Source: QS-5-54-17 sp964489295 (GTDB taxonomy: Bacteria > Patescibacteriota > Saccharimonadia > QS-5-54-17). Taken from it: a stretch of DNA of 20,237 bases. Each line of letters opens with the position of its first letter. Within the stretch, counting starts at the first letter, position 1. Of the stretch, positions 7,882 to 14,813 are shown piece by piece. The notes below the pieces were generated by a model. That model ran no database searches. It was not told the origin of the DNA and saw only the letters and a list, made by a program, of their open reading frames with translations. The stretch covers positions 1 to 20,237 of the forward strand of contig CAZAXT010000014.1 of NCBI GenBank assembly GCA_964489295.1, read 5' to 3'. Position numbers and translations under genes: made by a program.

Positions 7882-10177
7882 GCTCTCTCCTTACATTATT
7901 ATCTTGTTTCGAATCGCTCGTTAATTCGTTGTACCGTTCTTCAGTGTATATCGGCAAACGGAAACTGAAGGTGGATCCAACGTTTTCGGTGGATTCAACC
8001 CATATTGTACCACCATGCGACTCCACGATCGATTTGGAAATATACAAACCGAGCCCTGATCCGCCGCTACCGGTCGCCAATCCGCCGTGTACCCGGTAGA
8101 ACTTGGTAAACAGGTTCTTAGCCGCATCCTCAGGGATGCCGATACCCGTATCTTCTACGCTGACGGTTATATTGTCATTATCGTCTTCCACCTTAAGCGA
8201 TACGGTAACTTGGCCGTTTTCACCGGTATAGTGAAGTGCATTGGTGATGAGGTTGTCCACGACTTCGCGCAAAGCGGTGACATCTCCGACCACGAACACG
8301 TCGGAATCCGCTCCTTCATAACTCAGGGTTAGATTGGATTTCTCGGCGCTGAATTGCTGGTTCCGAACGCTCGACGAGATCATTTTGGCGAGATCCAATT
8401 TTTCCATGGACATTTGCAGCGCGTTCCGTTCGATCTTGGAGACGTTCAGCAAGTTATTGATCAAACCGGACAATTGGACGGTACTTTCGTACCCTTGCAA
8501 CAAGTACTGGCGAAACTGATCGGACAACTCGGTGTTGGGGTCGTTCAGAATAAGCTCCATGTAGCCACGGATGGCCGTCAACGGTGTCCTGAGTTCGTGC
8601 GCCGCCATGGAGACGAAATCGATCTTCATGGCTTCTAATTCCCGGGCGTTGGTTTGATCGATCACGGTCACTAAGTACTGGATAGTTCGCTCGTTTTCGT
8701 CATTGGAAGACTGGGGAACACGGGCTACTAACACATCCACGAATCGTTCTTTCTCATCCGAATCGACAAATTTCAAATTCTTATACTCGGCCGTATTGTT
8801 TTCGCTGTTGATATCGTGGATATCGATGTCGATATCCTTAACGTCTTGCTTAAAGGAAGTGATCTCAGAGAACGGCGTTCCGATAACCTTACTCGAAGAT
8901 ACGTCGAACAACTTCAACGCCGGGTCATTGGCAAGCAGAATGGAGCCATTTTCATCAAGCGCGAACACGCCCTCGTTGATGCTGTTGAGCACCACGTCCA
9001 ACTGATGCCGCTCGGTATTGATGTGCTCTACCAGGGATTCGATGCGCCCGCTCATACTGTTAATACTCTGGGCTAACGTACCCATTTCATCGTTGCGTTT
9101 AACATGGATTCGGGTGTCCAGATTGCCTTGGCCGATCTTATTGGCTCCGGCGACCAGTTTTTGTATCGGTTTGGTGATGCGGCGGGTGAAAACATAACTC
9201 AAACCAACCGCGACGATCACTAATACGACATTCAACATCCATACGGTGGTGGCTACCTGGTCGGCCGACTGGCTGACATTGGCCAGTGGCTCCTCGGTTA
9301 TGACCGACCAAGATGTCGTCGGGACAGACGCATGACTAGCAAGTACGGGTGACTCGTCCATGCCAGTCGCTTCTATCGTTTGGTTATTGCCGGGATTGGA
9401 AGAATCGATAAAATGATCCACGATTGTCTGGTTGGAAAGATCGGTCCGCTGGGCGGCGAATTGCTGGTCGGGATGCCCGATCAAATGTTTTTGTTCGTCC
9501 ACGATATAGGAAGTAGGAGAAGAATCAGCCTCTTGTTGGAATACCGTATTCCATAGTTGGTTCAGATTGACCGTAACCATCAATGCACCATTAATGTCTT
9601 CCGAGTCTCGCACTACGCCGCCTTCGGAAGTACTCAGGTCGGAGAAATCTTGAGCAGTGCTGAAGGTGACGACCGGTACGGCGATCTGCACATACGGATC
9701 ATCGTTGACATACTCGACCGGACTGATGTATTCCTTGCCGCCGAGAAATGTCACCAGCCTGAACGCTTCCTCCGTTCCGAAATTATTTTGTTGATTCAGT
9801 GGCGTATTCTCAGCTTTCAGCGTCAGTCGAGGCCCACCATTGTTATTCAGCCACTGTACTTTTTCGATGTTCTGATCCTGTTTGATGTAATTCCCCAACT
9901 GTAGACGTGCCTCGTCGACATCGCCGCGTAAGATACTGGTGCTTTGGGAGTGCAATATAAGAGCTTTGACTTTCTGGGACATAAAGCTGTCCGCCCGGTC
10001 CGCGGCCGCTTCCGTCCGAAGCAACTGGCGTTGCTCGGCCTGCGTACGAAGTGCTTGTTGTTGTGTGTTCAGCCAATACGCATTAAGAGCGATCACGGGT
10101 GTAACGGAAATCAGTATGAACAAGAGCATAGCCTGACGACTTATCGTCAGTTTGCCTTTCGGGAGTCGTATGCGCAT
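7844..10177 (-). CDS. Membrane sensor histidine kinase (Cache-HAMP-PAS-HisKA-HATPase)
   Basis: 777 residues. Helix 1 at about 16-36; extracytoplasmic sensor region about 40-300, Cache-like (YISPVEYVNDDPYVQIAVPV, then GALMVTVNLNQLWN); helix 2 about 311-331; HAMP about 332-384 (RRITKPIQKLV, RNDEMGTLAQSINSM); PAS about 393-510 (EGVFALDENGSILLANDPAL); HisKA with phospho-acceptor H527 in FVSMAAHELRTPLTAIRGY; ATPase domain with DNLITNALHYT (N box), DTGIGIP (G1) and GSGLGLYISKS (G2). All catalytic motifs are intact. The layout is like WalK/PhoR kinases, but the Cache ligand cannot be read. A weak GAAGG site precedes ATG 10177. The gene is divergent from the His-rich anchored protein and overlaps its response regulator, forming one operon. 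Likely senses an envelope or small-molecule signal. Confidence 0.95.
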   Translation of the reverse strand: MRIRLPKGKLTISRQAMLLFILISVTPVIALNAYWLNTQQQALRTQAEQRQLLRTEAAADRADSFMSQKVKALILHSQSTSILRGDVDEARLQLGNYIKQDQNIEKVQWLNNNGGPRLTLKAENTPLNQQNNFGTEEAFRLVTFLGGKEYISPVEYVNDDPYVQIAVPVVTFSTAQDFSDLSTSEGGVVRDSEDINGALMVTVNLNQLWNTVFQQEADSSPTSYIVDEQKHLIGHPDQQFAAQRTDLSNQTIVDHFIDSSNPGNNQTIEATGMDESPVLASHASVPTTSWSVITEEPLANVSQSADQVATTVWMLNVVLVIVAVGLSYVFTRRITKPIQKLVAGANKIGQGNLDTRIHVKRNDEMGTLAQSINSMSGRIESLVEHINTERHQLDVVLNSINEGVFALDENGSILLANDPALKLFDVSSSKVIGTPFSEITSFKQDVKDIDIDIHDINSENNTAEYKNLKFVDSDEKERFVDVLVARVPQSSNDENERTIQYLVTVIDQTNARELEAMKIDFVSMAAHELRTPLTAIRGYMELILNDPNTELSDQFRQYLLQGYESTVQLSGLINNLLNVSKIERNALQMSMEKLDLAKMISSSVRNQQFSAEKSNLTLSYEGADSDVFVVGDVTALREVVDNLITNALHYTGENGQVTVSLKVEDDNDNITVSVEDTGIGIPEDAAKNLFTKFYRVHGGLATGSGGSGLGLYISKSIVESHGGTIWVESTENVGSTFSFRLPIYTEERYNELTSDSKQDNNVRREHGWTTKNPSDRG

Positions 10178-10233
10178 GTAAATGCCTTCGATTGTGTATT
10201 AGTTTTGTTGTATTGTGCGGCACGGTTATATAT

Positions 10234-10262
10234 TTGACACCGCATCACGTGTCGCTTATGGT
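10234..10262 (+). promoter_or_regulatory. Strong promoter, apparently leaderless
   Basis: Consensus TTGACA (10234-10239), a 17-base spacer and TATGGT (10257-10262). The ATG of the next gene is at 10271, only 8 bases after the -10 box, and no Shine-Dalgarno is possible in between. The transcript should start at or next to the ATG. Confidence 0.65.
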
Positions 10263-10270
10263 TTTAGTAT

Positions 10271-10876
10271 ATGGTAAACGATAACACGAATCAAACAGAT
10301 AATTCCCACACTGATACGAACCAGGGCGGACAATCTGCTCCGACACCTGGAAGTACTGTGTCGACTCCCGCCGACTCTGGCACATCCAAACACGGACGAG
10401 GCTGGATCATTCCGGCTGTCACGGTCGGACTTATTACCTTGTTACTCGGGTTCGGCGGCGGATGGGTTTCGTCCGAAATGACCAGTTTTACCGTTGTCTC
10501 CGAACGGCCTCAAAATCAACAAACGGACGAACCGTCGATATCCGAAACGCCTCAGTTGGAAGTTCCTGAGCAGGCGGAGGTTATCATCGAATGTTCTGAA
10601 GGGCGCGGCAAGCAATACGTACTCCCTGAAAACATACCGTTCGGGCCGGTGTATAATGTCTGGGAAGGCGAGATTACAAGCGTGGAATACATGCTCGGCA
10701 AAGAGGAATTCCTTGGCAACAAAGATTATATAAACGTGGATTTGATGAACGCCAATTATGATCATATGAATATAGGCTTGTTATCCCAGGGGCATGCGGG
10801 GTATCCGGAACCCCATTACCACATCGATCTCTTCACTATTTCCCACGAGGAATCGCAGCAGATAACGTGCGAATAG
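10271..10876 (+). CDS. Membrane-anchored protein with His-rich C-terminal motif (DUF5602/TTHB210-like?)
   Basis: 201 residues. Residues 1-43 are a Asn/Thr/Ser/Gly-rich disordered segment, 44-66 one transmembrane helix (IIPAVTVGLITLLLGFGGG), and 67-201 a domain expected outside the membrane. It carries VYNVWEGEITSVEYMLGK and, near the end, GHAGYPEPHYHIDLFTI with H175, H182 and H184 close together. From memory this GH..PHx(D/H) pattern resembles the TTHB210-like DUF5602 domain, but the match is by eye only. Two Cys (about 108 and 200) could pair. Clustered His suggests metal binding. It is divergent from the sensor kinase and upstream of the cupredoxin, hinting at a common envelope role. The start is fixed by the promoter 8 bases upstream. 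Confidence 0.75.
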   Translation: MVNDNTNQTDNSHTDTNQGGQSAPTPGSTVSTPADSGTSKHGRGWIIPAVTVGLITLLLGFGGGWVSSEMTSFTVVSERPQNQQTDEPSISETPQLEVPEQAEVIIECSEGRGKQYVLPENIPFGPVYNVWEGEITSVEYMLGKEEFLGNKDYINVDLMNANYDHMNIGLLSQGHAGYPEPHYHIDLFTISHEESQQITCE

Positions 10877-10898
10877 TGCCCGCGAGTAGCGGGGAGCA

Positions 10899-10907
10899 TG
10901 GTATAAT
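10899..10907 (+). promoter_or_regulatory. Extended -10 promoter for cupredoxin operon
   Basis: TGG-TATAAT: a perfect -10 hexamer at 10902-10907 with the TGN extension and no -35. The start near 10914 leaves a leader of about 28 bases holding the AGGAAGG ribosome site. A short CCCGC/GCGGG hairpin (10879-10893) just upstream may help end the previous transcript but has no T run. Confidence 0.65.
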
Positions 10908-10941
10908 ATCCTAAGATACTATGCAGTAAAAGGAAGGTGTT

Positions 10942-11400
10942 ATGAAAAACATTGCGATCGTTGTCGGAGTCGTATTATTGCTCGGGGTCGGCGTGTGGGC
11001 GATCGCCCAAACCGGAACCAACGAAGAACAGGTCGCAGATACGGCCGAATCCGAATCAACGAACACTGGTAACGAGAACGCTGACGTGAACGGATCACGA
11101 GCCGAGACCGATCAGAACGCCTCGGAAAACGGACCGGAAGTCGCATTTACCAGTAGTGGATTCAATCCGCAGACCGTAACCATAGAACCGGGCACAACAG
11201 TCACATGGACTAATGAATCTGACGAACAGATGTGGGTCGCTTCCAGCGTGCATCCCACTCATGGTGATTTGCCCGCCTTCGACCAGCGGGAAGGCGTCGG
11301 TACCGATGAGACATACAGTTACCAATTCGACCAGCAAGGCGAATGGAGCTTCCACAACCACCTCGTTCCGTCTCACAAAGGCACCGTTATCGTTGAATAG
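10942..11400 (+). CDS. Membrane-anchored or secreted cupredoxin-like (plastocyanin-type) protein
   Basis: 152 residues: an N-terminal hydrophobic helix (about 4-22, uncleaved anchor or signal), an acidic Asn/Glu/Ser-rich linker to about 65, then one cupredoxin domain (FNPQTVTIEPGTTVTWTN ... GTVIVE). In amicyanin the copper loop reads YHCTPHPFMKG; here the aligned segment is FHNHLVPSHKG, so the Cys, second His and Met ligands are Asn, Val and His. Candidate ligands here are H104 and H107 (VHPTH) and H138, H140, H145. I recall a subfamily with HPxH and HNH motifs, so this is likely a real variant and not decay. It would not form a blue type 1 copper centre and may bind Cu(II) through His only. 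AGGAAGG precedes ATG; the glutaredoxin gene follows after 17 bases in the same operon. Confidence 0.88.
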   Translation: MKNIAIVVGVVLLLGVGVWAIAQTGTNEEQVADTAESESTNTGNENADVNGSRAETDQNASENGPEVAFTSSGFNPQTVTIEPGTTVTWTNESDEQMWVASSVHPTHGDLPAFDQREGVGTDETYSYQFDQQGEWSFHNHLVPSHKGTVIVE

Positions 11401-11417
11401 CTCGAAAGGAGATAAGT

Positions 11418-11648
11418 ATGGATATCACGGTATACACCACACCGACATGTATGTATTGCCACCAATTAAAGAATTTTCTGCAGGAAAAAGAAGTCGACTA
11501 CACAGAGGTTGACGTCTCTCAGGACCAAGAAGCGGCCCGGAAGATCGTGCAGGAAACCGGCCAGATGGGTGTTCCCGTCACCAAAATCGATGACCGGTAT
11601 ATACTCGGATTCGCCCGGGATACGATTTCAGAAATATTGGGCGTATAA
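11418..11648 (+). CDS. Glutaredoxin-like protein (NrdH/Grx type)
   Basis: 76 residues, the size of a minimal glutaredoxin or NrdH redoxin. The thioredoxin fold is seen in DITVYTTPTCMYCHQLKNFL (active site CMYC, residues 11-14), the cis-proline loop MGVPVTKID and the C-terminal LGFARDTISEIL. It reduces protein disulfides, or ribonucleotide reductase if NrdH-like, in the cytoplasm; no signal or anchor is present. AAGGAGAT precedes ATG 11418, and the gene is the second of the cupredoxin operon. A terminator-like hairpin follows its stop codon. Pairing of a cytoplasmic thiol carrier with a membrane Cys protein and an exported cupredoxin suggests a redox link, which is inference. Confidence 0.92.
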   Translation: MDITVYTTPTCMYCHQLKNFLQEKEVDYTEVDVSQDQEAARKIVQETGQMGVPVTKIDDRYILGFARDTISEILGV

Positions 11649-11654
11649 ACCGAC

Positions 11655-11675
11655 CATACCCCGCGGGATGTTTTT
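11655..11675 (+). terminator. Hairpin plus T5 between glutaredoxin and membrane protein genes
   Basis: CAT-(A)-CCC and GGG-ATG (11655-11661 and 11665-11670) pair around a 3-base loop with one bulged A, followed by TTTTT and then directly by ATG 11676. It can end the cupredoxin-glutaredoxin transcript, but it also abuts the next start codon exactly as the hairpin does at typA, so it could instead be a leader element. Confidence 0.45.
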
Positions 11676-12218
11676 ATGTATTCGCAAAAACGTATCAAAG
11701 ACCCGACTGCATATTTAATACGGATTTTGAAACATCCCGTGTATTTTTTTATATTCCTTGGATCGTCCGTAATCACGAGCATGGTGTTGATATGGTTCTT
11801 CAATTTGGAGCTCATAATCCACATCATAAACAGTAGTGTTCTGGACGTGACCGCGACGATCGGATTCTTTTTCGAATCCATCGGAGTGGTATACGCGGGC
11901 TTATTCGATTCCGTACGTAATTTTTTATTCGTCGCGTTCAGTCTTATTTTCGGTTTGAACGTCAGCGTGCTTATCTATACCCACCGCAAGATAGCCGCAA
12001 GACCGCTATTACGCAAAAGTAGTTTTATAACGGCTTTGCTGGGAGCCGGATGTGTAGCCTGCGGTGGCTCGATACTGGCACCCGTTTTAACCGGGATCGG
12101 TTTGACTGCTTCCATAGGTATATCCCTGTTTATCAACATCGTCGCGTTCGTACTGGCTATTTGTTTCGGAATATACTCATTACACATACTTCTGCGGCAT
12201 GGGAATGGTTCGTTTTGA
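11676..12218 (+). CDS. Polytopic membrane protein with intramembrane CVAC motif
   Basis: 180 residues with about five helices: around 20-41, 58-78, 82-101, 117-143 and 147-172. The fourth helix carries LLGAGCVACGGSILAP, with C126 and C129 in a Gly-rich CxxC. A basic loop (THRKIAARPLLRKSS) precedes it, so by the positive-inside rule that loop is cytoplasmic and the Cys pair lies near the inner face. I recall similar GCxxCG membrane proteins without assigned function. CxxC could carry thiol electrons or bind copper, which fits the adjacent glutaredoxin and cupredoxin. It is 27 bases after the glutaredoxin gene with the hairpin between. No Shine-Dalgarno is seen apart from GGGATG, which lies in that hairpin. 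Confidence 0.75.
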   Translation: MYSQKRIKDPTAYLIRILKHPVYFFIFLGSSVITSMVLIWFFNLELIIHIINSSVLDVTATIGFFFESIGVVYAGLFDSVRNFLFVAFSLIFGLNVSVLIYTHRKIAARPLLRKSSFITALLGAGCVACGGSILAPVLTGIGLTASIGISLFINIVAFVLAICFGIYSLHILLRHGNGSF

Positions 12219-12290
12219 AACGACACGTCCTACATCCGTTTGCGTACGCATCCAAGCGGCCGACATGGCAACACAAACCACAGCATGGAA

Positions 12291-12296
12291 TAATAC
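12291..12296 (+). promoter_or_regulatory. Possible -10 box of MarP-like gene
   Basis: TAATAC ends 6 bases before ATG 12303. No clear -35. AAGG at 12297-12300 is too close to the ATG for a normal Shine-Dalgarno, so a leaderless start is more likely. The palindrome TGCGTACGCA lies upstream at 12241-12250. Confidence 0.3.
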
Positions 12297-12302
12297 AAGG
12301 TG

Positions 12303-13472
12303 ATGTTTAATATACTCGACGGCGTCATCGTGGTTATCTTGTTGCTACAAAGCATACGATGGGCGAAACACGGCTTTATACAAGGTGTGTTCCCGCTAGT
12401 CGGATTCTGGTTGGGCGTATTCGGTGGCGCACTGTTAACCCCGTTTGCTATCGACCTAGTCAGTAGTTCGTTGGAGAAATTAGCGTTGACCTTAGCGGTG
12501 ATCGTAGCTATTGCGTTTTTGGGCGGAGCTATAGGGGAATGGATCGGCTCGTCACTGTCACGTGTAAGCCGGCGATTTAAGCTCCATTCTCTCGACTCGG
12601 TACTCGGCGCTGTATTCAGCGTCGGGCTGGGGCTTTTCATCATATGGATTCTGGCCGGCATCCTCGTAACCAGTCCGTTCCACGGACTGAACACATCCAT
12701 CCGCCAATCGGCCATTCTACAGACATTAAACAGTCAATTGCCACCGGCGCCTGATACCATTTCACGCCTCGGCGGGTTGATACACACCGATGGCTTCCCG
12801 CAAGTTTTTACCGGGCTCGGGCCGCGTCCGGTAGAACCGGTCGATTTGCCCGACTCGCCCGCTGTCAGGGCGGCCGTCGATGTGGCCGGAAACGCCACCG
12901 TCCGGCTGGAGAGCAGGGGATGTGGCGGCATCGTTAACGGGTCCGGTTTCGTGGTGGCGCCGGATATCGTTATGACCAATGCGCACGTGGTAGCCGGAAT
13001 CAATGACCCAGTAATCGTCGATCAAGACGGCTCGCATACGGCGACCACGATTTACTTTGACCCGGACAAGGATATCGCCTTGCTCCGTACGCAAGGACTG
13101 GCGGGACAGCCATTACCGCTTGTTGGAACTGTCGTCGATCGTGGCACGCAAGCGGTCACACTCGGATACCCCGAAGGTGGTAGATTGAATGCCGAACCAA
13201 CCGGTGTGTTGCAGCACATCAATGCCACCGGCCGCAATATTTACAACCAGCATACGGTCACCCGGTCAGTATACGAATTACAAGCGTCGATCGTCTCCGG
13301 CAACTCCGGCGGACCGGTCGTGACTCCCGAGGGTGATGTCATCGGTATGGTATTCGCCAGATCAATCAGCCATCGGGATACCGGCTACGCACTAACTTCC
13401 TCAGTGCTCCGACCTATCGTCGCGCGGAACGTGAACGACACCCGGGCCGTTGATACTGCCCGGTGTACATAG
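12303..13472 (+). CDS. MarP-like membrane serine protease (CvpA domain plus trypsin-like domain)
   Basis: 389 residues from ATG 12303 (a GTG at 12300 adds one). Residues 1-125 hold four helices of the CvpA/colicin V family type (FNILDGVIVVILL, WAKHGFIQGVFPLVGFWLG). After a linker, residues 190-389 are a trypsin-like protease: H228 (TNAHVVAG), D257 (FDPDKDIALL) and S335 (VSGNSGGP) form the triad. C207 (RGCGGIV) and C388 (second-last residue) are placed like the disulfide of mycobacterial MarP. The order and spacing follow M. tuberculosis Rv3671c (as I recall H235, D264, S343, C214-C395), a periplasmic protease for acid and oxidative stress and cell-wall hydrolase processing. The same envelope role is likely but untested. 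Exported redox neighbours fit, since MarP activity responds to oxidation. Confidence 0.93.
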   Translation: MFNILDGVIVVILLLQSIRWAKHGFIQGVFPLVGFWLGVFGGALLTPFAIDLVSSSLEKLALTLAVIVAIAFLGGAIGEWIGSSLSRVSRRFKLHSLDSVLGAVFSVGLGLFIIWILAGILVTSPFHGLNTSIRQSAILQTLNSQLPPAPDTISRLGGLIHTDGFPQVFTGLGPRPVEPVDLPDSPAVRAAVDVAGNATVRLESRGCGGIVNGSGFVVAPDIVMTNAHVVAGINDPVIVDQDGSHTATTIYFDPDKDIALLRTQGLAGQPLPLVGTVVDRGTQAVTLGYPEGGRLNAEPTGVLQHINATGRNIYNQHTVTRSVYELQASIVSGNSGGPVVTPEGDVIGMVFARSISHRDTGYALTSSVLRPIVARNVNDTRAVDTARCT

Positions 13473-13531
13473 CAACCCATACAACTCTGGTCCATTCTGG
13501 TTCGCGCTGCGCTTTGATTGCGTTTCGCGTA

Positions 13532-13563
13532 TATGCATAGACATTGATGATATACAATGCATA
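13532..13563. repeat. Nested inverted repeat before membrane protein gene
   Basis: CATTG (13542-13546) and CAATG (13555-13559) pair around an 8-base loop; TATG upstream (13532-13535) and CATA downstream (13560-13563) could extend the stem across a 6-base bulge. ATGCATAG also occurs twice as a direct repeat here. It lies 30-60 bases before the next ATG and may be an operator or leader hairpin. Confidence 0.25.
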
Positions 13564-13594
13564 GAGGGTCGAGCTTAATAAATGGTTACTATGA

Positions 13595-14113
13595 ATGAAT
13601 AATGTCCCGCCCAACAAATGGATTGTATTCATCCAATGGGCCGTTGGTCTCCAGTGGCTCAGACTGGTCTACGATACGTTTACATCACCGTCTTTCAGTC
13701 AGTCGAGCGCGACCGGAGCCGATCCTGTGGCCACGGTTGCGTCGTTACCCGGATATGACACCATATTGCCGCCTGACATCATCAACATATCGGCCATACT
13801 CATTGATGTCTTTTTGTATGGGAGTATAAGCATCGCGGCCGTTCTGCTCATCGGCGGCGCTTGGATGCTACTCCATAAACCGGTCCGGGTCAGACCGGTC
13901 ACGCTCATGATCCTGGTTTTGATCCTGGGAGCCGTATTGAATTTGCTCGTCTTTACCGCATTCGGAGACATCGCAGCACCGATTCGGAACACCGCGTTCT
14001 TGATGGGTGTCCTGCACGCAGTATTAGCGTTGTATTATCTGGCGTTCCGCCGTTACAAAAAGCACAACCACGGCACGAACTTACAGTACACGGCTATACG
14101 CGGGGTAAGTTGA
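13595..14113 (+). CDS. Four-helix membrane protein, unknown function
   Basis: 172 residues from ATG 13595; an earlier ATG at 13591 is out of frame. The protein has an N-terminal hydrophobic stretch (IVFIQWAVGLQWLRLV), an extracytoplasmic-looking loop about 28-63 rich in Ser, Ala, Pro and Asp, three helices (around 65-90, 100-122, 130-150) and a basic tail (FRRYKKHNH). I recognise no family. There is no Shine-Dalgarno; the upstream 120 bases hold the inverted repeat at 13532-13563. It follows the MarP-like gene in the same direction, so they may work together, though the gap argues for separate expression. Confidence 0.7.
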   Translation: MNNVPPNKWIVFIQWAVGLQWLRLVYDTFTSPSFSQSSATGADPVATVASLPGYDTILPPDIINISAILIDVFLYGSISIAAVLLIGGAWMLLHKPVRVRPVTLMILVLILGAVLNLLVFTAFGDIAAPIRNTAFLMGVLHAVLALYYLAFRRYKKHNHGTNLQYTAIRGVS

Positions 14114-14162
14114 ACACGGCAGGACAGTAAGCCTCCCCCGAATGATGAAAAATAACCAAAAG

Positions 14163-14174
14163 CATGATATCATG
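14163..14174. promoter_or_regulatory. 12-bp palindrome overlapping an extended -10
   Basis: CATGATATCATG is a perfect 12-bp palindrome. Inside it TGA-TATCAT (14165-14173) reads as an extended -10 box for the gene at 14194, giving a start near 14180 just ahead of AAAGGAGG (14182-14189). A regulator bound to the palindrome would block that promoter. Confidence 0.4.
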
Positions 14175-14193
14175 GCGATATAAAGGAGGAACT

Positions 14194-14754
14194 ATGTTTC
14201 AATTCGCAACACGTATCGTAAACAGCACCAAAGGCACGGTCAGCGCGACGTTGCAGGGAGCAACGGACGTCGGAAGCGCCACGGTCGGCGCTGTTAAGGA
14301 CGTCACGGTTAACACCATCAGGGAGACCGGCGAATTCGTTTCCCAGGGCATGGATGTTCCGGCATCCGTAGTCAAAGGGTCACTAGAAGGCATTTCCGAA
14401 ATCGGAACTTCGCTCGTAACCGCGGTCAAAGGCGTAGTCAGTGGTGCCGTGGAAGGCTTCATGGAAGAAGGCGGCAACCAGGATGACGCCGTCCGAAGTT
14501 CCGTCGGCCAAGCGATCCATAGCGCCGGTGAACTCGGCACAGCGGTCGGAGATACGGCCGTGTCTTCCGTTAACGGCGCCGTTGAAGCGGTTTCCCGTGT
14601 AGGAGGAGACACCACCCAGGCACTCCGGGACGCAGTTGACGCAGCCTTGACTGCTGCCAAGGATGTTAGTGATGACACTGCTGATGATGTGCGAGAATCG
14701 TTGCAATCCGGTGTAGACGGAGCCGGCGAAGTCATCGACTCACTTAAGAAATAG
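14194..14754 (+). CDS. Amphipathic-helix repeat protein (LEA/phasin-like), unknown function
   Basis: 186 residues from ATG 14194, fixed by AAAGGAGGAACT just upstream (an in-frame ATG at 14164 has no ribosome site). Nearly the whole chain is Ala, Val, Gly, Ser, Thr, Asp and Glu, with no Cys or Trp, one Pro and no transmembrane helix. Valine/alanine positions recur every 3-4 residues in weak repeats such as VGAVKDVTVNTI, VTAVKGVVSGAVEG and VSSVNGAVEAVSRVG. Such chains form long amphipathic helices that coat membranes or lipid surfaces, or protect proteins in drying or osmotic stress, as LEA-like proteins and phasins do. These are composition-based guesses. The strong ribosome site and Gly-Ala-Val coding suggest high expression. 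Confidence 0.8.
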   Translation: MFQFATRIVNSTKGTVSATLQGATDVGSATVGAVKDVTVNTIRETGEFVSQGMDVPASVVKGSLEGISEIGTSLVTAVKGVVSGAVEGFMEEGGNQDDAVRSSVGQAIHSAGELGTAVGDTAVSSVNGAVEAVSRVGGDTTQALRDAVDAALTAAKDVSDDTADDVRESLQSGVDGAGEVIDSLKK

Positions 14755-14778
14755 CACCGGAATAGTTTCGGAACGCGA

Positions 14779-14808
14779 CTACAATAAAACGGTAAATCTG
14801 CTACAATA
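14779..14808 (+). repeat. Direct repeat CTACAATA with 22-base period
   Basis: CTACAATA occurs at 14779-14786 and 14801-14808, two DNA turns apart; both are followed by a similar A/G-rich sequence ending in GGTA. Each copy contains a TACAAT -10 hexamer. The second serves the winged-helix gene; the pair could also be tandem regulator half-sites. Confidence 0.4.
14799..14807 (+). promoter_or_regulatory. Extended -10 promoter, leaderless, for winged-helix gene
   Basis: TGC-TACAAT (14799-14807) ends six bases before ATG 14814, so the transcript should begin at the start codon. No Shine-Dalgarno fits in the gap. Confidence 0.55.
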
Positions 14809-14813
14809 CAGGT

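Noticed and set aside
12241..12250. TGCGTACGCA palindrome as terminator or operator
   Set aside because: Ten bases without a loop or T run and with no second copy seen; too little to call.
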